DNA of 64,000 bases from Alphaproteobacteria bacterium (lineage in GTDB: Bacteria > Pseudomonadota > Alphaproteobacteria > Sphingomonadales > Kordiimonadaceae): positions 1-64,000 of the forward strand of contig JAJFIS010000033.1 in the NCBI GenBank assembly GCA_021774735.1, given 5' to 3'. This document shows positions 43,250 to 52,186 of this stretch, in pieces (the stretch's first letter is position 1; each line of letters starts with the position of its first letter). The translations under genes were made by a program, and so were the position numbers. Below the pieces are notes generated by a model. That model had not been told where the DNA came from, did not search any database, and saw only the letters and a list, made by a program, of their open reading frames with translations.

Positions 43250-45967
43250 TTACCCAAATGTGCGCTGCCACCAGCCTTTGCGCGACGGTCCACCGGGCCC
43301 CTGAACACCCTCAGTGATTTTCGGTGGGGCAGGGGTTTCAGCTGTTTTAGGCTTTTCACTTGCCGCTTTCGGCGAAGACTTCGGCTCAGCTTTTGGCGCA
43401 TCTTTACTTGCCTTGCCTATAGCTGGTTTGGGGGCACTATCTTTTTCCTTGGCACCTTTATCAGAAGGTTTTTCAACGGCAGTTTCAGTTGGCTTTTTCC
43501 GTGGCCGTCCCCGCCGTGGTTTGGGCGTCACTTCGCCGTCTTTGTTACCGTCAGCGGCTGGGGTAGCAGGTTTCTCGGCTTTATCATCACCAGCCGCATT
43601 TTCTGGTGCAGGCGTTTCATCTGTATCTTTTTTACGGCTGCGACGACGACGAGGGCGCTTTGGCGTATCGTCATTCTTTTCAGTCTCGGTGGTTGAAGAA
43701 GCAGCTTGAACAATTTCAGCAGGTGTATCGTTAGTTTTCTTGTCTCCATCAGAGGAAGCTTCAGCATTTTCACTGGATTGAGTTTGGGCACCATTATCCT
43801 CTTGGCGGTTAGCGCGGTCGCCCCCTCTACGGCGGCCACCTCTACGGCGACGACGTTGGCGTGGGTTTCTTTCTCCATCGTCATTATTCGTGCTTTTTGC
43901 CTCGCTTTTATCTTCTGAAGCTTCCGCATTATCCGCTTGTTCACTGTCACCAGTATTATTATTAGCTTGGCCATCATCTTCCCCACGCCGTCTCCGCCGT
44001 CTCCGCCGTCTACGCTTGGGTTTGCCGTCTTCGCTCTGTTCATTACTATTAGCGCGAGAGGGGCTGTCTACTTTGGTTTCAGCTTTCTCTCTTTGATCGT
44101 CTTCGCTTTCTTCTTCCAAATCAGCGATGATACTATCCGGGGTAACAACAACAGAAACGGGGGCCGCCTTTTGCTCGGCAGTCATAGCTTCGCGGTTCAC
44201 CTCAATATCAGAAGGGCTGAGGGTGCTGCGCGACAATATTTCAATCTGCAAATTATATTGGGCCTCAATCGCATGGAGCGCGGAACGTTTTTGGTTGAGT
44301 AAATAAACCGCCACGTCTGGGTTCATATCCATTCTGATGAGCGCGGAACGTTCTCGAATGCCTTCTTCTTCCAGCATCCGAATCGCCATAAGCGCAGCGG
44401 ACTCCACTGACCGAATAACACCAGCCCCCTTACAGTGTGGGCAGGTTTCCATAGCCGCTTCAATAAGGTTAGGCCGCAGTCGCTGGCGCGACATTTCCAT
44501 CAAGCCAAAAGTTGAAATTCTACCCACCTGAATGCGGGCACGGTCAGATTTCAGATAATCCTTCATTTTGCGCTCTACTGAGCGATTGTTGCCGTTATTT
44601 TCCATATCGATAAAGTCAATAACCACAAGACCAGCCATATCGCGCAGACGCAGCTGACGTGCTACTTCTTCAGCGGCTTCAAGGTTGGTTTTGTAAGCGG
44701 TTTCTTCGATATTTTGTTCACGGGTTGATTTGCCCGAGTTCACATCAATGGAGATCAAAGCCTCTGTTGGGTTGATGACGATATAACCACCAGAACGCAA
44801 GGTCACCACAGGTTGGTACATGGCCTCTAATTGGCCCTCAACCTGATAGCGGTGAAACAGCGGAATAGTATCGCTGTAATGCTGGACCTTTTTGGCGTGG
44901 CTCGGCATCAAGAGCTTCATAAAGTCTTTGGCCGTACGGTACCCGGCTTCGCCTTCCACATGAATTTCATCAATATCGCGGTTATAAAGGTCGCGAATGG
45001 TGCGCTTAATTAGGTTGCCTTCTTCATAAATGCAGGCAGGCGCTACCGACTTTAAGGTCAGTTCGCGAATACCATTCCATAGGCGCAGCAAATAATCACA
45101 GTCGCGCTTAATTTCGGTTTTGGTGCGTTGCATGCCCGCCGTGCGGATAATCAGCCCCATATCCTGGGTTAGTGACAGCGAGCTGATCAGGCTTTTTAAA
45201 CGGCGGCGATCAGATTGGTTCGATATTTTGCGGCTAATGCCACCGGAATGGGTCGAGTTGGGCATTAAAACGCAGTAACGACCGGCCAATGATATATAGG
45301 TGGTGAGCGCCGCGCCTTTGTTGCCGCGTTCTTCCTTGACCACTTGAATGAGCAAAACCTGACGGCGCTTGATAACTTCTTGGATTTTGTAGCGGCGTTT
45401 CATCGCCCTCAGGTTACGGCGGTACTGTGCGGCGCTTTCTACTTCTTCGTCCTTATCGTCTTCGTCAGACTGTTGGACCTCAGTATCGTTGCCGTTACCA
45501 TTTTCACTATCGCCATCCTCAGAGTCATTATTGCCGTCAGCATCAGATGGTTCAATAGCGTCTTCGCCCTCAGTTGCATCTTCATCTTTTTTGCTTTTCC
45601 GAGCAGAGCGTTTTACCTTTTCAGGCTTACTATCGGGTTTTTCCTCAACTTCATCATGTTCAACGGCGGCTGCACGGGCGGCTTCGGCTTCATCAGCCAT
45701 CAACTCATCGCGGTCTTCCGTTGGTATTTGATAATAGTCAGGATGAATTTCGCTAAAGGCCAGAAAACCGTGGCGATTACCGCCATAATCAACGAATGCA
45801 GCCTGCAGCGAGGGTTCAACCCGCGTAACTTTCGCGAGGTAAATATTTCCCTTTAACTGTCTTTTCGAGGCTGATTCGTAATCGAGTTCTTCTACCCGGC
45901 TTCCTTTAACAATTGCGACCCGCGTCTCCTCAGAGTGGCGCGCGTCAATAAGCATACGCGTTGACAT
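43250..45967 (-). CDS. rne: Ribonuclease E
   Basis: Essential endonuclease for mRNA decay and rRNA processing and scaffold of the degradosome. The 905-residue protein has an S1 domain interrupted by an acidic insertion (about residues 90-185, rich in Asp/Glu/Ser/Asn), as in other alphaproteobacteria. The catalytic core has DVNSGKSTR, VVIDFIDM with the metal-binding Asp, and the zinc-link TCPHCKGAG. From about 610 the tail is disordered: Arg-rich blocks (RRRRRRRRRR at about 665) alternate with acidic, Ala/Pro/Lys-rich stretches, ending in the conserved GGPSRKGWWQRTFG. Start MSTRMLID at 45967 has GGAGAG seven bases upstream. Confidence 0.96.
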   Translation of the reverse strand: MSTRMLIDARHSEETRVAIVKGSRVEELDYESASKRQLKGNIYLAKVTRVEPSLQAAFVDYGGNRHGFLAFSEIHPDYYQIPTEDRDELMADEAEAARAAAVEHDEVEEKPDSKPEKVKRSARKSKKDEDATEGEDAIEPSDADGNNDSEDGDSENGNGNDTEVQQSDEDDKDEEVESAAQYRRNLRAMKRRYKIQEVIKRRQVLLIQVVKEERGNKGAALTTYISLAGRYCVLMPNSTHSGGISRKISNQSDRRRLKSLISSLSLTQDMGLIIRTAGMQRTKTEIKRDCDYLLRLWNGIRELTLKSVAPACIYEEGNLIKRTIRDLYNRDIDEIHVEGEAGYRTAKDFMKLLMPSHAKKVQHYSDTIPLFHRYQVEGQLEAMYQPVVTLRSGGYIVINPTEALISIDVNSGKSTREQNIEETAYKTNLEAAEEVARQLRLRDMAGLVVIDFIDMENNGNNRSVERKMKDYLKSDRARIQVGRISTFGLMEMSRQRLRPNLIEAAMETCPHCKGAGVIRSVESAALMAIRMLEEEGIRERSALIRMDMNPDVAVYLLNQKRSALHAIEAQYNLQIEILSRSTLSPSDIEVNREAMTAEQKAAPVSVVVTPDSIIADLEEESEDDQREKAETKVDSPSRANSNEQSEDGKPKRRRRRRRRRRGEDDGQANNNTGDSEQADNAEASEDKSEAKSTNNDDGERNPRQRRRRRGGRRRGGDRANRQEDNGAQTQSSENAEASSDGDKKTNDTPAEIVQAASSTTETEKNDDTPKRPRRRRSRKKDTDETPAPENAAGDDKAEKPATPAADGNKDGEVTPKPRRGRPRKKPTETAVEKPSDKGAKEKDSAPKPAIGKASKDAPKAEPKSSPKAASEKPKTAETPAPPKITEGVQGPGGPSRKGWWQRTFG

Positions 45968-46507
45968 AAAGTGTCTCTCCATAGCGAAATCAGCTGCGCG
46001 GTCTTCTCGGTAACACGCATGATGCGGTCAGTGCGAGGCGCGCAGTATTTGCTATTTTTGTGTTGAAATTGGGCGGAGCTCCCCAGAAAAAGGCTCAAAA
46101 ACGCAAGGCGGACAGTTACAGCCAACAAGGCTGTCTGTTCCCGATAAATATCCTCTGCGGCAATTAAATACGCCATCTTTTGGTTCTTATCCATATTCTA
46201 ACGCACCGAGAAGAAGGCAAAATTCAAAACAAATAAGCTGAATGCCTGAAATTTCCCAGCGTGTCGTCCGGCGGTTCTGCCGCTCAGACTGAAACTTGTG
46301 CTGCTAATCTAATGGTAAGACTTACATGTTACAATGGTAAATGATTTATAAAGGCAAAAAACCTGCATAAAGAGTGCTTTATTTCACGGCAAAGGCACTA
46401 TACAGTAGGCGTTAACCGACTATTCATAATAAATTTGAAATATTAGGGGCGGGTAATTTAGTTGCAGTTTGCCTCAAAAGGGCAAAACAGGAAGGTAGCT
46501 CGTTTTC
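45968..46507. other. 540-base divergent region between rne and amiC
   Basis: No convincing gene. The half nearest rne is GC-richer with several short inverted repeats (CGGC-GGTTCT-GCCG near 46268-46282; GGAGCTCC near 46074) and could be a long rne leader. A weak minus-strand promoter is possible: TTGTAA (46329-46334) and TAGATT (46306-46311) with 17-base spacing. The half nearest amiC is AT-rich and holds an imperfect hairpin (AGTGCTTT at 46373 with AAAGGCACT at 46391). Confidence 0.4.
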
Positions 46508-47716
46508 ATGCTGGGTATATTCAGCCACTTTAACAAGTTGGTCTGCCTCATAATTTTACTAATTTCGGCTTCAATTGCGACCTACGCAGAGGATGGGCTG
46601 GAAATTTCGGCCGTACGCTTGGGCGAGAGCGGTGGCCTTACCCGCTTTGTGCTTGAAATTAACAATAGTGAAAAACCCCGGGTGTTTGTTCTCGCTAACC
46701 CTTACCGTGTGGTTATTGATATGTCGGCGGCCAAATGGTCGGCGAGCGATAGTATGGACGGCAAAGGTGTTATTGAGCGCTTTCGCCATGGCCTGTTCCG
46801 CGATGATGTTTATCGCATCGTGCTGGACCTGAAAGCACCTGCGGTCATCCACCGTTCCTTCACCTTGGCGGGCAAAGGTGGAAATTCTCCCCGTTTTGTG
46901 CTGGATTTAAAACCCACGGGCGACGCTGCTTTCAAAAAGCAAGTGGCCTCTACGTCTAAAATGCGCGTGCCCGTTCGTAAAAGGGTAACAACTTCCAAGC
47001 CTGTGGTTAAAAAGAAGACGCCTGGCAAACGCATGGTGGTTATCGACGCTGGTCACGGCGGCAATGACCCTGGCAATTTGGGCTCCATCGGCGTCCATGA
47101 AAAAATCATAACCCTAAAAATTGCCAAATTAATGCGCGATAGCCTGAATGCCACCGGCCGCTATGACGCGCGGTTAACCCGCAGCAAAGATATTTATATA
47201 AATCTGGCGGAGCGCTACCGCATTGCTTTGCGGCTTGGGGCTGATATTTTTATCTCAGTGCACGCGGACAGTCATGCTAACAAGAAAATACGTGGTGCCA
47301 CAGTTTATACCTTGTCTGAAAAAGCTTCCGATGAAGAAGCCGCAAAGCTGGCGGCGCGGGAAAATAAATCAGACCTACTAGCGGGGATTGAGCTATCTGA
47401 GGTCGACGATGATGTTTCTGGTATCCTGATTGAGCTTGCACAGCGCGAGACTATGAATTTTTCAGCCCAATTTGCTGAGCTGCTGGTGCCAGAGATGAAA
47501 AGCCAGGTGCGGATGGTGAAGAACCCTCACCGGAGTGCAAAACTTAGGGTCCTGTCATCGCACGAGATGCCATCGGTGTTGTTGGAGAGCGGTTTCTTGT
47601 CCAATCGCCAAGACGCGCGCATGCTCAACAGTGTCGCAGGGCGTAAAAAAATCTCCCTTGCAGTTCGCCGCGCTCTTGACCGTTATTTCGCCCAACTCAG
47701 CGCCATGCAGCAGTAG
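46508..47716 (+). CDS. amiC: N-acetylmuramoyl-L-alanine amidase, AmiC type
   Basis: Splits septal peptidoglycan during cell separation. The 402-residue protein has a signal peptide (about 27 residues, ending TYA), an AMIN domain (about 30-135, ending FVLDLKPTG) for septal targeting, a basic Lys/Arg/Pro linker, and an Amidase_3 domain from about 178. The zinc-binding motifs are VVIDAGHGGNDPG (His), the Glu in VHEKIITL, and ISVHADSH (His). LLESGFLSN carries the catalytic Glu. It is normally followed directly by mrcA in alphaproteobacteria; here a hipBA cassette intervenes. Confidence 0.95.
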   Translation: MLGIFSHFNKLVCLIILLISASIATYAEDGLEISAVRLGESGGLTRFVLEINNSEKPRVFVLANPYRVVIDMSAAKWSASDSMDGKGVIERFRHGLFRDDVYRIVLDLKAPAVIHRSFTLAGKGGNSPRFVLDLKPTGDAAFKKQVASTSKMRVPVRKRVTTSKPVVKKKTPGKRMVVIDAGHGGNDPGNLGSIGVHEKIITLKIAKLMRDSLNATGRYDARLTRSKDIYINLAERYRIALRLGADIFISVHADSHANKKIRGATVYTLSEKASDEEAAKLAARENKSDLLAGIELSEVDDDVSGILIELAQRETMNFSAQFAELLVPEMKSQVRMVKNPHRSAKLRVLSSHEMPSVLLESGFLSNRQDARMLNSVAGRKKISLAVRRALDRYFAQLSAMQQ

Positions 47717-47755
47717 GTACAGAAGTTGAGTAAGGGTAATGGACTAGGGACTAAC

Positions 47756-47788
47756 CCCATTATTTTTCATCTATTATGCGCTAAAGCT
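47756..47788 (+). repeat. Left 33-bp direct repeat flanking hipBA
   Basis: This 33-base segment recurs at 49501-49533 with one mismatch (position 6, T here, A there). It starts 40 bases after the amiC stop codon. It includes TTATGCGC, identical to the XerC-arm core of the chromosomal dif site read on this strand. Flanking bases differ between copies, so the match ends sharply. Confidence 0.9.
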
Positions 47789-47832
47789 AATGTTTTTTGC
47801 AGTAGTTGCTAAAATATTGTTTTTCCATACCA

Positions 47833-47884
47833 GATAATATATTATCCACAATGAGAGAAAAATAATTATATGGATAATATATTG
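47833..47884 (+). promoter_or_regulatory. Candidate HipB operator (two related palindromic sites)
   Basis: GATAATATATTATC (47833-47846) is a perfect 14-bp palindrome upstream of hipB. The sequence GATAATATATTG recurs at 47873-47884, 40 bases on (about four helical turns), overlapping the hipB start codon. HipB of E. coli binds TATCC/GGATA-type palindromes in its own promoter; here TATCC and GGATA also occur at these two sites. Autorepression is therefore likely, by inference. Confidence 0.55.
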
Positions 47885-48196
47885 GCTATTAATTTAATTT
47901 CCCCAAATGAACTACAAATGAAAATGGCACGATCTTTTAAAAAGAACAGGTTGGCAATGTCCTTAACGCAACAAGGTTTAGCCAATCGCTCTGGAGTAAG
48001 TTTAGGCTCGCTCAAACGGTTTGAGTCTTCGGGAAAGATTGCCTTTGAAAGCTTGTTGAAATTAGCTTTAGTTCTTGATCTTTTAGATGGTTTTAACAAA
48101 ATCACCCAAATGGAAAATTATACTACTGATTATAGCCTTGATGAAATCATCAAAAGGGGCACTAAAAAGGCTAAAAGCAGGGGATCGCTTACATGA
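47870..48196 (+). CDS. HipB-like antitoxin, XRE-family helix-turn-helix
   Basis: A 108-residue DNA-binding protein. Residues about 20-75 form an XRE helix-turn-helix (FKKNRLAMSLTQQGLANRSGVSLGSLKRFE), and the basic C-terminus (IIKRGTKKAKSRGS) is probably flexible. It overlaps the hipA-like gene by four bases (ATGA), as expected of a type II antitoxin made before its toxin. It should bind its own promoter at the palindromes around 47833-47884 and neutralise the kinase. The start is ATG 47870, although its ribosome site is weak. Confidence 0.85.
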   Translation: MDNILAINLISPNELQMKMARSFKKNRLAMSLTQQGLANRSGVSLGSLKRFESSGKIAFESLLKLALVLDLLDGFNKITQMENYTTDYSLDEIIKRGTKKAKSRGSLT

Positions 48197-49425
48197 GTTA
48201 TACCGCGACAGAGCTTATATCTGTATATAGCCATCACGGTGGTGAGACGATGCTTGTAGGGCGGTTAGCCAATCAAGAAAGGCGCGTTTTGTTTGAGTAT
48301 GACCCCACATTTTTGATACAAGCTATTCAACTTTCCCCATTCATGGTGCCATTAAAGCCGGGCGTACAACAGTGCGATGACCACATATTTGATGGTTTGT
48401 TTGGTCTGTTCAATGACAGTTTACCTGATGGATGGGGGCGATTACTGCTCGACCGCGTTGTTGAGGCTGCGGGTATTAACCGCAGGCAGATTTCAGCACT
48501 TGATCGCTTGGCTTACGTGGGGAATGCTGGAATGGGAGCATTGTCTTATGTACCAAATTTTTCAACATATGCGGAGGATATCCCACCATTACAGTTGGAT
48601 AAACTATTCGAAGATGCCAAGGTCGTTCTTACTGGCGACGGCGAAAGTGTGATAAAAGAATTGCTGCAATTAAGTGGTTCGTCAGCTGGCGCAAGGCCGA
48701 AAATTGTCGCGCAAGTGAGCAAGGATAAAAAATCTATCATTCATGGTCGTAATAGGCTGCAAGAGGGCTATTCTCATTGGATGGTTAAATTTGCCGCGTC
48801 AAATGACCCAAGCGATATTGGTGCTATTGAATATGCATATGCCCAAATGGCGCAAGAAGCGGGCATAGTAATGCCTACGGTTCATCTGTTTGAACAGTCA
48901 GGAGGAGCAGGCTACTTCGGCGTGGAACGTTTTGACAGGCTTGGAGACATTCGGGTTCATACACACAGCTTATGTGGCCTAATTCATGCCGATTTCCGCC
49001 GCCCGAGTTTAGACTATGAAATGGTATTAAAAGTTACGCAACTATTGAGCAGAAACATGGTTGAGGTGAGAAAGGCATTCAGGCTCGCCTGCTTCAATGT
49101 TTTTGCCCATAACCGGGATGATCATAGCAAAAATTTTTCCTATATTTTGAACTTGCAAAATGAATGGCAGTTATCACCCGCTTATGATCTAACATTTTCT
49201 TATGGCCCAGCGGGTGAACATAGCACAATGGTGATGGGGGAAGGTAAATATCCCTCGCAAGACCATTTGCAAAAATTGGCGGCTCGCTTTGGTATAGGTA
49301 AATCAGACGCTAAAAATATTATTGATCAAGTGTATATAGCGGTAATAAACTGGCTTGAACACGCAAGGAACGCCGGTGTTACGCAAAAAAGCCAACAAAA
49401 TATTGCCTCGTTAATCAGTAAGTGA
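48193..49425 (+). CDS. HipA-like serine/threonine kinase toxin
   Basis: A 410-residue type II toxin of the HipA family. An N-terminal HipA_N domain (about 20-110) precedes the kinase core. The autophosphorylation/Gly-rich loop is LSGSSAGARPKIVA. The ATP-binding Lys is in HWMVKFAA, the catalytic loop is NRDDHSKNFSYI, and the metal-binding Asp is in LSPAYDLTFSYG. All catalytic elements look intact. Classical HipA phosphorylates glutamyl-tRNA synthetase and causes persistence; other family members have different targets, so the substrate here is unknown. The gene pair is more AT-rich than amiC and mrcA around it. Confidence 0.9.
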   Translation: MSYTATELISVYSHHGGETMLVGRLANQERRVLFEYDPTFLIQAIQLSPFMVPLKPGVQQCDDHIFDGLFGLFNDSLPDGWGRLLLDRVVEAAGINRRQISALDRLAYVGNAGMGALSYVPNFSTYAEDIPPLQLDKLFEDAKVVLTGDGESVIKELLQLSGSSAGARPKIVAQVSKDKKSIIHGRNRLQEGYSHWMVKFAASNDPSDIGAIEYAYAQMAQEAGIVMPTVHLFEQSGGAGYFGVERFDRLGDIRVHTHSLCGLIHADFRRPSLDYEMVLKVTQLLSRNMVEVRKAFRLACFNVFAHNRDDHSKNFSYILNLQNEWQLSPAYDLTFSYGPAGEHSTMVMGEGKYPSQDHLQKLAARFGIGKSDAKNIIDQVYIAVINWLEHARNAGVTQKSQQNIASLISK

Positions 49426-49500
49426 ACAGAAAACCTGCACTATATTTTGGCTTCTATCGAAAAGAAAAGCACTTCACTTTGTCTATGAACTGGATCAGAT

Positions 49501-49533
49501 CCCATAATTTTTCATCTATTATGCGCTAAAGCT
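49501..49533 (+). repeat. Right 33-bp direct repeat flanking hipBA
   Basis: The second copy of the 33-base repeat (32/33 identical to 47756-47788, same orientation). It lies 75 bases after the hipA stop codon and 78 bases before the mrcA start. The cassette between the two copies is 1712 bp. Confidence 0.9.
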
Positions 49534-49611
49534 GGACTTTGCCTTGTCAAAACCATATTTTTCGGCCAAATCATTTGAGCAAGGTCCAATCACGGTCTTT
49601 TAAGGGTAACA

Positions 49612-52140
49612 ATGGCTGAAAAGCTGAGAAAATTTGGCAAAAAAGGCAAGGGCAGCAAAGCGCGTAAACCCCGCAAGTGGCTGCGGCGCTTGCTTGTGTG
49701 GGGCAGCATAAGTGCGGTCACCGGGCTGATTGTTGCCGTTGGTGCCGTCTTTTGGGCTTTCGCCTATTATGGTAGTGACCTGCCGGACTATCGCCACCTG
49801 AAGAAATATGAGCCCGCCGTCATAACCCGCACCCATGCGGGGGATGGGTCTCTGTTGACCGAATTTGCGCGGGAAAAGCGTCTGTTCATGCCAATCGACA
49901 GCATGCCGCAGGAGCTGTTGCAGGCTTTCATCTCTGCTGAAGACAAAAATTTTTACGACCATACAGGGCTCGATTATTTAGGCATTGTGCGCGCGGCCTT
50001 GACCAATGTCGCCAATGTGACGCGCGGGCGGCGCTTGGTCGGTGCCTCGACCATCACGCAGCAAGTGGCGCGGAACTTCCTGCTGACGTTAGATCAGAAA
50101 TTCGACCGTAAGATCAAGGAAATGATCATCACGCTGCGCATGGAGCGGGCTTTCTCAAAGGATGAAATATTAGAGCTTTACCTGAATGAAATCTATTTAG
50201 GCGGCGGGTCTTACGGCGTTGCATCGGCGGCGCTGCATTATTTTAACAAAAGCTTGGACGAACTGACCATCGCTGAGATGGCCTATCTTGCTGCATTGCC
50301 CAAGGGCCCGAATAATTATCACCCGGTGCGCAAGAAAGCCCGCGCCATTGGCCGGCGCAATTGGGTTCTGTCGCGCATGTTGGTGCTGGGCTATATTGAC
50401 CAAGCAACCCATGATGTAGGTGTGGCGGAAGATTTACTGATGCGGGCCCGCAGTGGCCACGCGCTGTTTCGCGGTGAATATTTCGGCGAGACTGTGCGCC
50501 GCAAAATCCAAAAAACTTATGGCAATGCATCCCTTTATGAAGGGGGCCTGAGCGTTCATACCTCATTAGAGCCACGCTTGCAGGCAGCAGCGGAAGTTGC
50601 CCTGCGCCGGGGTTTGCACGCCTATGACCGCCGTCACGGCTGGCGCGGCCCGCTTGGACATATAGCAATCGGTGATGATTGGGCCAAGAGCTTAGCCAAG
50701 TCTAACTATGCGCTCGGCATTACTGAATGGGAAAGCGCGTTAGTGCTGAATTTAGCGGAAGAGGGTGCCCTTATCGGTTTTAAGGATGGCAGCTTTGGTT
50801 TCATTCCGCTGGCAGAAGTGACATGGGCGCGGAATTGGCTGGTTGGTGAGCGGATTGGCAGCAAGGTTAAAGATATAGGCCAAGTGTTAAATATTGGCGA
50901 TATTATAGTGGTGGAGCACTTAGCCAAAGCCGCGCGGGTTGATATTACAAGCTTGGTTTTTGAGGACATTGATTTTGAACCCATGGCAGCGGTTTATGCG
51001 CTGCGGCAAATTCCGGCAGTCGAAGGTGCGCTAGTGGTTATGGATCCGCACACAGGCCGGGTGCTGGCTATGGTTGGCGGCTTTGACTATCAGACAAGCC
51101 AGTTTAACCGCGCAGAGCAGGCCGAGCGGCAACCGGGCTCCGCTTTCAAGCCCTTTGTTTATACGGCAGCGCTGGAAAGTGGCTTCACACCATCGAGCTT
51201 GGTGTTGGACGCCCCCTTTGTTATCGATCAAGGCGAGGGTCTCGGCAAATGGAAGCCCAAGAACAGCTCCAACAAGGTTTACGGGCCAAGTACACTGCGT
51301 TTGGGTTTGGAAAAGTCCCGCAATCTGATGACCGTGCGTCTTGCACAAAATATCGGTATGCGCAAAATTATTAATCACGCGGGTAATTTTGGCTTAGCTA
51401 AAAACATGCAGCCCCATTTGGCGATGAGCTTGGGCGCAGGGGAAGTGAGTTTGTTGCAACTAACGGCGGGTTATTCAATGCTTGTTAACGGCGGTAAAGA
51501 AATAATTCCAAGCCTTATCGACCGAGTGCAAGACCGGCGCGGCAAGACAATTTACCGCCATGATGAGCGCCGTTGTCTCGACTGCGATCAAACATGGGAC
51601 CTGCATACAAGCGAGCCAACGCTGAGTGACAATCGCAAGCAAGTGGTGGACAGTCGCACAGCCTACCAAATTGTTTCTATGCTGGAAGGCGTTGTACAAA
51701 GGGGAACTGGGCGGAAAATACGTGTACTTGGTCGCCCACTCGCCGGTAAAACCGGCACCACTAATGATGCAGCCGACGCATGGTTTGTTGGCTTCTCTCC
51801 CGATTTGACGGTCGGTGTTTTTGTCGGCTTTGACCGGCCACGCTCCCTTGGGCGCTTTGAAGAAGGCTCCAGCGTTGCGGTGCCAATATTCCGCGACTTC
51901 ATGAAAGTAGCCTTAAAAGATGCCCCTAAAATTCCTTTTCGCATTCCCGAAGGCGTACGCTTAGTGCGTATCAACGCCAAAACCGGCTTGCCCGCGCGCA
52001 TTGGTGACAAAAACGTCATTTTGGAAGCTTACATCCCCGGCACCGAACCCCGGGTCGGGCAGCTCGCAGTACTTGACGGCAGCTTGCCAATCGGCGAGAA
52101 GGAAGGTTCGGTTCGTCGTGGCTCGGGTGGAATTTACTGA
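49612..52140 (+). CDS. mrcA: Penicillin-binding protein 1A
   Basis: Bifunctional peptidoglycan glycosyltransferase and DD-transpeptidase of the inner membrane. The 842-residue protein has a basic cytoplasmic N-terminus, one membrane helix (about 30-52) and a GT51 domain with the catalytic Glu in SAEDKNFYDHTGLDY plus VGASTITQQVARNF. A PBP1A-type insertion (about 320-440) precedes the transpeptidase. The transpeptidase has the SxxK nucleophile in PGSAFKPF, SRN in LEKSRNLMT, and the KTGT box in AGKTGTTNDAADAWFVG. The next gene is prfB, the usual neighbour. Its promoter region contains the right hipBA repeat. Confidence 0.96.
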   Translation: MAEKLRKFGKKGKGSKARKPRKWLRRLLVWGSISAVTGLIVAVGAVFWAFAYYGSDLPDYRHLKKYEPAVITRTHAGDGSLLTEFAREKRLFMPIDSMPQELLQAFISAEDKNFYDHTGLDYLGIVRAALTNVANVTRGRRLVGASTITQQVARNFLLTLDQKFDRKIKEMIITLRMERAFSKDEILELYLNEIYLGGGSYGVASAALHYFNKSLDELTIAEMAYLAALPKGPNNYHPVRKKARAIGRRNWVLSRMLVLGYIDQATHDVGVAEDLLMRARSGHALFRGEYFGETVRRKIQKTYGNASLYEGGLSVHTSLEPRLQAAAEVALRRGLHAYDRRHGWRGPLGHIAIGDDWAKSLAKSNYALGITEWESALVLNLAEEGALIGFKDGSFGFIPLAEVTWARNWLVGERIGSKVKDIGQVLNIGDIIVVEHLAKAARVDITSLVFEDIDFEPMAAVYALRQIPAVEGALVVMDPHTGRVLAMVGGFDYQTSQFNRAEQAERQPGSAFKPFVYTAALESGFTPSSLVLDAPFVIDQGEGLGKWKPKNSSNKVYGPSTLRLGLEKSRNLMTVRLAQNIGMRKIINHAGNFGLAKNMQPHLAMSLGAGEVSLLQLTAGYSMLVNGGKEIIPSLIDRVQDRRGKTIYRHDERRCLDCDQTWDLHTSEPTLSDNRKQVVDSRTAYQIVSMLEGVVQRGTGRKIRVLGRPLAGKTGTTNDAADAWFVGFSPDLTVGVFVGFDRPRSLGRFEEGSSVAVPIFRDFMKVALKDAPKIPFRIPEGVRLVRINAKTGLPARIGDKNVILEAYIPGTEPRVGQLAVLDGSLPIGEKEGSVRRGSGGIY

Positions 52141-52186
52141 CGAGCCGAAACGATCCCATTTATTTCGCTATTTAAAGGATATATTT

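Noticed and set aside
43500-45750. Long plus-strand ORFs antisense to rne
   Set aside because: They mirror the low-complexity Arg/Glu/Ala/Lys codons of RNase E and give repetitive, meaningless proteins.
45892-46194. 100-residue minus-strand ORF between rne and amiC
   Set aside because: It overlaps the start of rne, has no ribosome site, an implausible composition and no recognisable domain; more likely part of an rne leader.
48193-49425. hipA as a degraded toxin
   Set aside because: All kinase motifs (Gly-rich loop, catalytic Asp, metal Asp) and normal length are present with no frameshift, so it is treated as intact.
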